This document shows, piece by piece, positions 56,937 to 64,000 of a stretch of 64,000 nucleotides of DNA (the first letter of the stretch is position 1; each line of letters begins with the position of its first letter). This stretch comes from Gammaproteobacteria bacterium MOLA455 (GTDB lineage: Bacteria > Pseudomonadota > Gammaproteobacteria > Pseudomonadales > Porticoccaceae), in contig AZIN01000001.1 of NCBI GenBank assembly GCA_000511875.1, forward strand, positions 1,185,332 to 1,249,331, in the 5' to 3' direction. Under the pieces are notes generated by a model that was given only the letters and a program-made list of their open reading frames with translations, did no database searches and was not told the origin of the DNA. The position numbers and the translations under genes are program-made.

Positions 56937-59426
56937 TTAAAAACTATAAGTCATACCCAGGGAGTAGTTCCTGCCAAAAACATCATACTGCGACAATTGT
57001 GAATCATCACCCCAGTAGTAGTATTCGGCACGATTGCCCAGATTCACCGCTTCAAATTTAATCGCAAGGGCTTCATTGACCTTATATTTAGCGGTCAAAT
57101 CAACCTGAACATAGGCATCAACCCAGCGCATATTGTTTTCACTAAGATCACCAATACTGCCGTTCTCGTCAGCGAGCCAATCAAGGTATTCGCTGCGGTA
57201 GTTAGCCGCTAGACGAACATCCCAAGGGCCTTTATCGTAGCCAAGGCTGATATTGGCAGCTTTATCGGCCAACTTTCTGAACGGTGTGGTGAAACTGTTA
57301 TCGTCTTCAAAGCTGAAGCTGCTCTCGCCATCCGTCAACGTCACATTGGCCGCAACATACAGACCGTTGTCCCAGCCGTATTGGCCACTCAATTCCAGTC
57401 CATCAACAGTCGAATCATCTGAGTTGATCCAGGTTTCAACACCGTCATTAAAGGCAACACCCATAATCGTGGCATTTCTTTGGATAGTGGGATAAATGGC
57501 GTTCTTGATATCTTTTCTGAACAGACCGGCACTGATAAAGGTCATTCCCTCACCATAAAACTCAATGGATAGATCATAGTTAACTGCTTCGTAGGGCTTC
57601 AGCAGTGGATTGCCCGCTGAACCGCTAACGCTTGCGCCGCCGTCGTCATAACGAACATTTAACTTAGGTGCCGTTTTGGTGAAGCCTGGACGTGACAAAC
57701 CTTTCCAAATTGCTGCTCGCAACTGAAGTTGATCATTGAAGAAGTATTTAACATTAACACTTGGGGCAAAGAATGAATGATCACTTGAAGCAGTGGTTTG
57801 CGCAAGCGTCACCTGATCGTGAGCTTGGGAATCAACTGAGGTATTTTCGTAACGCATTCCGGCGATCACAACCCCTTTGTCCCAGGTATAGGTATTCTGA
57901 ACGTATGCCGCGAAGATATCTTCAGTGGTTGTAAAATCACGACTAGTATCATCTTCAAAGTCGACATCCATTTCGTCAACACGATCTTTCATGGCCCACA
58001 CTAGACCGGGATCTGCCTGCTGACTAAAAGTTTGGTTTGCAAAGAGCCAATCACTGTTAGTCTGTGGATTCATATCTGCAAGAGTATTATCGCCCCAGCC
58101 GTCATAGACAATAATGTAATCGTCGACATCTTTCTCGCGACTCTTAACTTTGACACCGGTTTTTACAACACCAAAATCGAACTCTTTTTCAGCATTGAAG
58201 ACAAAAGCGACTTCAGAATCCTGAGAGACATTAGCGGTTACTTCAAAACCATCAAATCCCATTTCAGCAGGATCATAAAGTGAAGCATCAGCAGGCGTCA
58301 GGTAAGGGCGCTGTGAATCGGCCCAATTAATAGTCGTAATTTTGTCGCCATTGCGATATTTAGTACGAAAGTTAGCTTCTGCGTTATTGCTGTCATCTTC
58401 TTCAGCAAATGAGTAACTGACCATGGTGTCGACAAACCAACCCGAAACTGCAGTCTCATAGCCCAAATTGAGCGCTGCAATAGTACGAGTCTCTTCACGA
58501 ACGCGAGTCTCTGCATCGTGTTTAATCTCGTTAACCACCATGCCATTTGCTGAGGTTGAAATCACTTGGTCGCCAATATCACCGTACTCATCTTTCCAGC
58601 GAAGCTCTGAGTCGTTGTACTGATTCCAGAATAGGTTAGCAAATAGACGATCATCATCACCAACAAGAAAGTCGACGTCATAAGTCATGCCTAATCGCTC
58701 TCTAGTGAGCTCGTAATAACGCATTTCATAATCATCGTTCATTGCGCCATCTTCCCAGCCAAAACCGGTCTCATTATTAAAGGCGACTATATCTTTGCTT
58801 GAGTAGGTAACACCGAAGACATGAGCAGCCATGTCATTAATGTTATCGCCATAGGTCAATGCCAGCTTAGGGTTTAGCTTTTCAGCGGCATATTGACCAA
58901 AATTATTTTGTACTTTGAGGGCCAGTAGTCTGCCTTCCAGTTCTGAAGGCTTTTTAGTCTTGAAATCAACACGTCCACCGATTGAATCTGAATCCATCTC
59001 AGGGGTCAGGGACTTGGCTACTGTAATTGAGTCTAACAACTCAGTGGGCAGGCCATCGAGCATAACGCTGCGCCCGTTCTCCGGTGCAACCATGGATGCG
59101 CCGTTAACAGCGACTGAATTTAAGTCTGAGCTCAAACCACGGATAGTGACATAGCGCCCCTCTGACTGATCATTTTCAATGGAAATGCCAGGCAGTCTTC
59201 TAATCGCCTCAGCAGCAGTGGTATCAGCAAAGCTACCCATGGCATCTGAATCTACGACGGAGATAAGGCTGTTTGATTCGCGCTGCTTTGCAATAGCAGA
59301 TATCAAGGTAGCCTTGCTACCGACGATAGTAATTTCTTCCAGCGTTGAACTGTCTTGAGCTACAACTGACGCAACCATGGCGTTAGTTGCGGCAAGTATG
59401 GCAATACTTAAGGTTAATTTATTCAT
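56937..59426 (-). CDS. TonB-dependent receptor (phytate/phosphate-linked)
   Basis: An 829-residue outer-membrane receptor with a signal peptide (cut after SVVAQ), a TonB-box-like EEITIVGSK, a plug domain (AIRRLPGISIENDQ, YVTIRGLSSDLNSVAVNG) and a barrel ending NYSLGMTYSF. The style is that of the Xanthomonas/Caulobacter-type receptors. The next gene in the unit is a phytase, so inositol phosphates or their products are likely ligands; this is inference. Three Pho half-sites precede the start. Confidence 0.9.
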   Translation of the reverse strand: MNKLTLSIAILAATNAMVASVVAQDSSTLEEITIVGSKATLISAIAKQRESNSLISVVDSDAMGSFADTTAAEAIRRLPGISIENDQSEGRYVTIRGLSSDLNSVAVNGASMVAPENGRSVMLDGLPTELLDSITVAKSLTPEMDSDSIGGRVDFKTKKPSELEGRLLALKVQNNFGQYAAEKLNPKLALTYGDNINDMAAHVFGVTYSSKDIVAFNNETGFGWEDGAMNDDYEMRYYELTRERLGMTYDVDFLVGDDDRLFANLFWNQYNDSELRWKDEYGDIGDQVISTSANGMVVNEIKHDAETRVREETRTIAALNLGYETAVSGWFVDTMVSYSFAEEDDSNNAEANFRTKYRNGDKITTINWADSQRPYLTPADASLYDPAEMGFDGFEVTANVSQDSEVAFVFNAEKEFDFGVVKTGVKVKSREKDVDDYIIVYDGWGDNTLADMNPQTNSDWLFANQTFSQQADPGLVWAMKDRVDEMDVDFEDDTSRDFTTTEDIFAAYVQNTYTWDKGVVIAGMRYENTSVDSQAHDQVTLAQTTASSDHSFFAPSVNVKYFFNDQLQLRAAIWKGLSRPGFTKTAPKLNVRYDDGGASVSGSAGNPLLKPYEAVNYDLSIEFYGEGMTFISAGLFRKDIKNAIYPTIQRNATIMGVAFNDGVETWINSDDSTVDGLELSGQYGWDNGLYVAANVTLTDGESSFSFEDDNSFTTPFRKLADKAANISLGYDKGPWDVRLAANYRSEYLDWLADENGSIGDLSENNMRWVDAYVQVDLTAKYKVNEALAIKFEAVNLGNRAEYYYWGDDSQLSQYDVFGRNYSLGMTYSF

Positions 59427-59477
59427 GATTCTCCCCGGAGAGATAAAAATTTAGTCCGGAGAAAATAGAGCTTTGAG

Positions 59478-59505
59478 GTGACATTGGAGTGACATTAGGG
59501 TGACA
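59478..59505 (-). promoter_or_regulatory. Pho box: three TGTCAC repeats, 11-bp spacing
   Basis: Read leftward, TGTCAC occurs three times with exact 11-base periodicity (at 59505, 59494 and 59483), the arrangement PhoB binds. A TATTTT-like -10 lies about 12 bases downstream. It indicates induction of the receptor-phytase operon under phosphate starvation. Confidence 0.88.
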
Positions 59506-59549
59506 CTTATATTGCAGTGCCGGGTTTTGGTCTTAAATTTTACAGGCAC

Positions 59550-59575
59550 AAAAAAAGCCCCGACTAACGGAGCTT
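59550..59575 (-). terminator. Intrinsic terminator behind the tRNA-Leu fragment
   Basis: Read leftward: AAAGCTCCG, TTAGT, CGGGGCTTT, then a T-run. It ends transcripts coming from the right; it probably served the former tRNA-Leu gene and now insulates the Pho-box promoter. Confidence 0.82.
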
Positions 59576-59614
59576 TAAGAGTGCCTGTAACGAACAACAT
59601 TACTGGTCTTTGTA

Positions 59615-59637
59615 TGGTGCCCAAGGCCGGACTTGAA
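59615..59637 (-). other. 3'-end fragment of a tRNA-Leu gene (attachment-site-like)
   Basis: Read leftward the 23 bases hold a T-loop (TTCAAGT), T-stem half (CCGGC), acceptor half (CTTGGGC) and ACCA, as in tRNA-Leu(CAA). The rest of the tRNA is missing and the 3' terminator remains. This is how an integrative element that entered a tRNA 3' end leaves its far boundary. The AT-rich 59638-59766 stretch shows no gene. Confidence 0.72.
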
Positions 59638-59766
59638 TTATTATTATAATCAACTGATTTTAATAATAATTATTATTACCTTTTATTAAAATACCGCCAT
59701 AAATACCGTCAAATATTTGCTTTAGAAGGGTACAATACAGCTTGGCAACCAGAGTACAACGACGTA

Positions 59767-60099
59767 ATGGCGAATACCAAAACTATAGACCTGCAAGCAG
59801 CTGAAGAACTCGCATCTCTCGGCCTAACAGACCAACAGATTGCTGACTCACTTGGCATCTCTCGGTCCACCCTAAGCCGTCGTAAAGCTGATGATGACAC
59901 ATTTGAGGCAATATTAAGGAAAGGCAAGGCCAAAGCTATTGTGAAGGTTAGTAGCGCACTGATGCAGGAGGTCGAGAACGGCTCTCTAAGAGCGGTTATC
60001 TTTTATCTGAAGTGCAGAGCTGGCTGGAGAGAGGAAGAGCCAGAGATTAAAGAAATACCGCCCATGATAATCAGTGTTCATACTGACGCTACAAATTAG
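59767..60099 (+). CDS. HTH protein resembling phage terminase small subunits
   Basis: A 110-residue protein with a helix-turn-helix (LTDQQIADSLGISRSTLSRR, residues about 20-39) and a helical segment (AILRKGKAKAIVKV ... VIFYLKCRAGWRE) typical of small phage-terminase-like DNA-binding proteins. It stands alone next to a tRNA fragment, suggesting a relic of a prophage or satellite rather than a working packaging module. Confidence 0.68.
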   Translation: MANTKTIDLQAAEELASLGLTDQQIADSLGISRSTLSRRKADDDTFEAILRKGKAKAIVKVSSALMQEVENGSLRAVIFYLKCRAGWREEEPEIKEIPPMIISVHTDATN

Positions 60100-60188
60100 A
60101 TTTCATTAATACTAACGCTAGGCGGTCTTTGCGATCGCGAAATACCCAAGAAATAATGCCCCCAGAGTACCTATACTGTTCAGAAAAA

Positions 60189-60356
60189 TCAGCAACCCCT
60201 AACCTGAATGTCGTCAAAGATGGTTGGACCGTTCGCGGCCTGATTTAATTGCTCAGCGCGGCACTTTTTAATAGCATCCATGGACTCCTTATACTTGCCC
60301 TGTTTGGCGTATAAGATTGATTCGGATATACCTAAGCAATCGGCTATCTGAACCAA
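60189..60356 (-). pseudogene. Fragment related to the terminase-small-subunit-like gene
   Basis: 55 codons from a TTG; a stop lies directly before it. IADCLGISESILYAKQGKYKE resembles the HTH of the neighbouring gene, followed by a short unrelated tail (TIFDDIQVRGC). Probably the end of a broken homologous gene; the remainder of 60100-60415 holds nothing else recognisable. Confidence 0.4.
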
Positions 60357-60415
60357 TCAGACCATCATGTCTAACTGGTTACCATCCTTTGATTCTCATA
60401 TAGTCCTGTTTTATC

Positions 60416-63400
60416 TCACGGCGAAGTAGACTCAAGTGAGAAGGACGATAAGAAAGACCAGAACACCTCTGGCGTTTCAAGGTCTCCGATTAACGTAGGC
60501 CAGACATGCGTTCCATTCTCTAAACGGTAATGTTCGACTCTAGCGCCGCTCTCACAATCCTCTCGCACGTCTAAGTCAACGGTTGCCGTGATGCTTCTCT
60601 TCGATTGCTTGGAGCAGTTGTATCGGCTACTCCAAAATTCTATAAGGCTTGGTGTGTCCCTCATAGTTCCAACAGCATCCCACGCTTTCCATTCCCACTG
60701 ACTGCTATACGGAATAATTTCATCTTGTACCCCATGAACATGAAGTATGGGAACGTTTCTATAGGGGTCACAATAAGTTGGTGCAACAGGCATGGAACCT
60801 GCGAGTGACCCAATAGCAGCAAATCGATTACTCATCTGGCAGGCTAACTCGTAGCTAAACATACCTCCTAAAGAATATCCGATGGCATAGACACGATTAG
60901 CATCGATAGCAGTTCTGGAGCTTACATCCGTATAAATGGCTTCGATATAGTCAATGTCCTGCATCGAAGAATTGTCAGCGTTGAGTTGCCAAGCTGACTC
61001 GTTAGAGGGCAACTTCTGACTTACAGGCACTACCAAAACGATGCCTTCACGGTCTGCCATCGCTTCAAAGTTACTCTGCTGCTCGAACGGTGTTCTCTCT
61101 GCAGAGCCGCCATTCAAGAGATATAAGAGCGGGATCGGAGACGTGTCGCTGCTGGAAGGAACATAAACGTAATAATCTCTGACGGTTCCGTTAACAACAA
61201 TTTCCACAGAGGAAAGGTCTTGACTGTATTCCTTTCCATCAGCTACTTTTTCTATATCGCTGGCTTTTGTAACATCTTCGCTAGCGTCATCCTCGACAGA
61301 CGTATCAACTAACCCCCACTGGCCCAAAGAGCCAGCCTGCGACTTAATCAGTTCAGACAGATAGCTCTCACCAAGAGCTTTACTACCCTCAGGCGCACTC
61401 CAGTTACCATTAACATCACCCATGAGGACGCCTACAACGTTCTGTACGCTACTCTCTGGGTATTCAAAGATCATTCCACTGCTGTTCCACGTAATATCTG
61501 CCCGCGTAGTGAGGAAGCTCTTAGACGCTTCATCCCAAAAGTCATAATCCTCCGCAACAAATACCCACCTGCGAGGTTCGGCGGAATCAAGTTTGACCGC
61601 CATTTTGAGGATCGCTAATGCATCAGCAGAGGTGATACGCCCGTCGCCGTTAATATCTGCTGCAATATATTGATAAGGTGAAACCGGCAAGGCTTCTAAC
61701 GGCCCACTACCATCAGGATCAGTATTGGGATTAATCCCCACAGCAATCTTTAATGCGGCCAAAGCATCAGCAGAACTTATTACGCTGCCAGATTCACCAT
61801 CAGTAATGACTTTACTTGCAGTTAGATGATTTGTGCCGCGGTGCTTTTGGGTAAAGGCATATTGGCCCGAAGCACTGGACAGCCCCTGTTCTGCGAAGTC
61901 GTTTTCTACACCATCGGTCAAACCCACAAGACTGACATCTACTGATTCCAGAAGTGCATGATTATTCCAATGATAGGCAATACCGGATACCGGCGGTGTA
62001 CAGGTCGCACAATCCTCCTTGTCTAGCGGATCAGTGGCGTCAATCAGTTCTTGTGCATCACTGAAACCATCCCTGTCTGTATCGGCTAAGAGTGGATTAG
62101 TACCGCTAGTGGCTTCATCAGCGTCTGAGATCGTATCGCCATCATCATCGGTATCAGCAGTCATGCCAGTATCTAGACAATCAGAATCACATTCATTAGG
62201 AAGACCATCAAAGTCAGTATCCGTTAAGCCATTTACACTAATGAGAGGATAGGCATCGTTAGCATCGAGAACTCCGTCACCATCATCATCCAGATCGGCA
62301 TTGTTGCCTGTTCCATCAGAGTCCGTATCAAGCGTTTCAGAGGAATTTAGTGGAAATGCATCGGAACCATCTAAAACGCCGTCTCCATCATCATCGGTGT
62401 CAGCATTATTACCCATGCCATCTGAATCTGTATCAACAATCTCATTTGGATCTACAGGAAAGGCATCATCACGATCCAAGACACTATCATTGTCGTCATC
62501 ATAGTCAAGATAAGTCCCTCCCGAGGTTTCCCCATAAAATACTATTTCGCTAATTTGGATCTCTGGAATCCAGCTCCACCCTCCTCCAATCCATCTCACC
62601 TCGACTTTATGAGGTCCAGTTTCACTCAAGAAAAAAGTAAAGCAATCAACCGGTTCCGCAATATCTGCATACACCACGCAATCCCCTCCGGGGTCTTCTG
62701 ATGAATTAAATGTCAACGATGCACTTTGATTGGTATCAAGATAAAAAGAAGTTGGGTTGTAATTAATGCCAGAATTACTAACAGCAATAGTGTCAATATC
62801 TATAACATCGAGAGCAGTCGATATATTGTCGGCCAATCCGTCGCCATCAGAATCGAGCGAAGCTTCATTGTCGTACCGAAAAGCATCTACATTATCGCCA
62901 ACGCCATCACCATCAGTATCGAACGTCTCTGTCGCATTCTCAGGAAAAGCATCCGCATTGTCCCCAACGCCATCACCATCAGTATCTAAAGTCTCTGTCG
63001 AATCCTCGGGAAAAGCATCCGCATTGTCCCCAACGCCATCACCATCAGCATCTAAAGTCTCTGTCGAATCCTCGGGGAAAGCATCAGCATTGTCACCAAT
63101 GCCATCACCATCGGCATCAACAGATTCAAAGATATCATTCAGCGCCCAATCAGAATTATCTCCAACACCATCGCCATCGGTATCAACTGTCTCTGAACTA
63201 TCCAATGGGAATGCATCGCTACTATCAGTGACACCGTCGCCATCATCATCATCAGTATTATTTCCCACTCCATCACCATCTGTATCTAACGTTTCAGAAA
63301 TATCTAATGGGAAAGCGTCATCACTATCCAAAACATAGTCACCGTCATCATCGAGATCAGCAGCGTTGTCGATACCGTCCCTATCGCAGTCATTAATTGG

Positions 63401-64000
63401 TGTTATCGGAAAGTTAGTGTCGCCTGTGACAATTGGATTCCCTGACCATGTATCGTTTTCACAATAAGTAATCAAAGTTATTTGGGTGCCTTGGAAAGGC
63501 CTGTTAAAAAATAAAGGCGCATCGCCTAAGAAATGGACAGCTGTAAGAGGATTTCCGTAAAAGGCATGCCGGTGAATTTCGGAAACGCTTTTTGGAATTA
63601 TAACGCTAGTTAAATTGTTGTATGCGAATGCTTCAGATTCTATTACCTCCACACCGTCGGGTATAGTAACGTTAGTTAGTTTAGTTTCTGAGCCCTGACC
63701 CGAAAAAGCCCTATTTTGAATCTGCTGGACGGTTGCTCCGTTGATAACTGAGGGAATTATTAAGTTGACTAAGTCGGCCGGGCAGGAATAATTAACACAT
63801 CCCATCAGGTAAACAAGGCCGTTATACCTATCGTCCCGTGAACCAAATTTCCCATAATAAAATAAGCCATCTGTAGAATCTAATGGAAAGGCATCATCTC
63901 CATCCAATACAGAGTCTCCATCATCATCTGTATCTGCATTGTTTCCAATGCCATCAGCATCTGTATCCGTATCTTCACTTGGGTCAAATGGGAAGGCATC
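60416..64000 (-). CDS. Giant modular secreted protein: TSP3 repeats, LRR, dockerin-like, esterase (5' end beyond window)
   Basis: The frame is open to the right edge; at least 1194 residues are present. In order: thrombospondin type 3 Ca2+-repeats, a BspA-type LRR_5 block (IPDGVEVIESEAFAYN), more TSP3 repeats, a short beta-domain, a further TSP3 block, dockerin-like EF-hand motifs (ADINGDGRITSADALAIL, MGDVNGNW) and a C-terminal alpha/beta-hydrolase with GYSLGGMFS (nucleophile Ser), VQDEI (Asp) and GTHVWP (His), PHB-depolymerase/feruloyl-esterase-like. It is probably a cell-surface polymer-degrading or adhesive enzyme. Confidence 0.85.
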   Translation of the reverse strand, partial: DAFPFDPSEDTDTDADGIGNNADTDDDGDSVLDGDDAFPLDSTDGLFYYGKFGSRDDRYNGLVYLMGCVNYSCPADLVNLIIPSVINGATVQQIQNRAFSGQGSETKLTNVTIPDGVEVIESEAFAYNNLTSVIIPKSVSEIHRHAFYGNPLTAVHFLGDAPLFFNRPFQGTQITLITYCENDTWSGNPIVTGDTNFPITPINDCDRDGIDNAADLDDDGDYVLDSDDAFPLDISETLDTDGDGVGNNTDDDDGDGVTDSSDAFPLDSSETVDTDGDGVGDNSDWALNDIFESVDADGDGIGDNADAFPEDSTETLDADGDGVGDNADAFPEDSTETLDTDGDGVGDNADAFPENATETFDTDGDGVGDNVDAFRYDNEASLDSDGDGLADNISTALDVIDIDTIAVSNSGINYNPTSFYLDTNQSASLTFNSSEDPGGDCVVYADIAEPVDCFTFFLSETGPHKVEVRWIGGGWSWIPEIQISEIVFYGETSGGTYLDYDDDNDSVLDRDDAFPVDPNEIVDTDSDGMGNNADTDDDGDGVLDGSDAFPLNSSETLDTDSDGTGNNADLDDDGDGVLDANDAYPLISVNGLTDTDFDGLPNECDSDCLDTGMTADTDDDGDTISDADEATSGTNPLLADTDRDGFSDAQELIDATDPLDKEDCATCTPPVSGIAYHWNNHALLESVDVSLVGLTDGVENDFAEQGLSSASGQYAFTQKHRGTNHLTASKVITDGESGSVISSADALAALKIAVGINPNTDPDGSGPLEALPVSPYQYIAADINGDGRITSADALAILKMAVKLDSAEPRRWVFVAEDYDFWDEASKSFLTTRADITWNSSGMIFEYPESSVQNVVGVLMGDVNGNWSAPEGSKALGESYLSELIKSQAGSLGQWGLVDTSVEDDASEDVTKASDIEKVADGKEYSQDLSSVEIVVNGTVRDYYVYVPSSSDTSPIPLLYLLNGGSAERTPFEQQSNFEAMADREGIVLVVPVSQKLPSNESAWQLNADNSSMQDIDYIEAIYTDVSSRTAIDANRVYAIGYSLGGMFSYELACQMSNRFAAIGSLAGSMPVAPTYCDPYRNVPILHVHGVQDEIIPYSSQWEWKAWDAVGTMRDTPSLIEFWSSRYNCSKQSKRSITATVDLDVREDCESGARVEHYRLENGTHVWPTLIGDLETPEVFWSFLSSFSLESTSP
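62828..63130 (-). repeat. 22-residue (66-bp) thrombospondin type 3 repeats
   Basis: The unit DGDGVGDNADAFPEDSTETL recurs with high DNA identity in a 66-base period; the two middle copies are almost identical. Such repeats bind Ca2+ and are prone to copy-number change. Confidence 0.85.

Noticed and set aside
62828-63380. Repetitive 66-bp units, possibly a CRISPR or minisatellite
   Set aside because: They keep the reading frame and encode thrombospondin type 3 repeats.

Overview
The window looks like chromosomal DNA of a marine gammaproteobacterium, most plausibly of the Cellvibrionales/SAR92-like kind. This is inferred from gene content and gene order, not from a database match. Pseudomonas-type blocks (dapB-carA-carB-greA; grpE-dnaK-dnaJ next to recN), the metY-rimP-nusA-infB-rbfA-truB-rpsO-pnp block, a TonB-dependent receptor with phytase, and a PEP-CTERM/XrtA polysaccharide cluster all fit such an organism. 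The left edge cuts an O-antigen-ligase-like gene and the right edge cuts a giant secreted protein.

Layout. 1-8.1 kb: exosortase A-associated exopolysaccharide cluster (ligase/polymerase, ATPase, tyrosine autokinase, chain-length determinant, beta-barrel, export protein, lipid-carrier sugar transferase) with one PEP-CTERM protein. 8.3-17.7 kb: rpsP-rimM-trmD-rplS, ffh, a CcsA-like membrane protein, a CBS/CNNM transporter, a gamma-carbonic anhydrase/Nudix operon, an outer-membrane protein and grxD. 17.8-20.6 kb: Fur-box-preceded porin/FMN-binding/PepSY operon. 20.6-28.2 kb: argD-argF, a decayed hipA, greA-carB-carA. 28.4-35.8 kb: dapB, dnaJ-dnaK-grpE with a near-perfect sigma-32 promoter, recN and a YgjP-type metalloprotease.

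36.4-44.3 kb is the most striking part: a sedentary chromosomal integron. Nine cassettes, all on the minus strand, are each followed by an attC site. The array is headed by an attI-like region, a perfect LexA box and an internally deleted, inactive intI. The matching 7-base ends at either side of each cassette allow the cassettes to be delimited from sequence alone. Cargo includes a large AAA_13 ATPase with a C-terminal HEPN RNase motif (PrrC/RloC-like, probably anti-phage), a second HEPN protein with an RX4H motif, a HEPN-like protein, a methyltransferase, a lipoprotein and membrane proteins.

44.5-54.6 kb: translation/RNA operon from tRNA-fMet through rimP, nusA, infB, rbfA, truB, rpsO to pnp. 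It has 104-bp tandem repeats of the tRNA 3' end and a strongly structured leader with two terminator-like hairpins before rimP. 54.6-59.5 kb: djlA, a small membrane ORF, and a TonB receptor-phytase operon under a triple Pho box. 59.6-64 kb: a tRNA-Leu 3'-end fragment followed by a terminase-small-subunit-like gene and a fragment of a relative (probable boundary of an integrated element), then a modular secreted protein with BspA-type LRRs, thrombospondin type 3 repeats, dockerin-like motifs and a C-terminal esterase.
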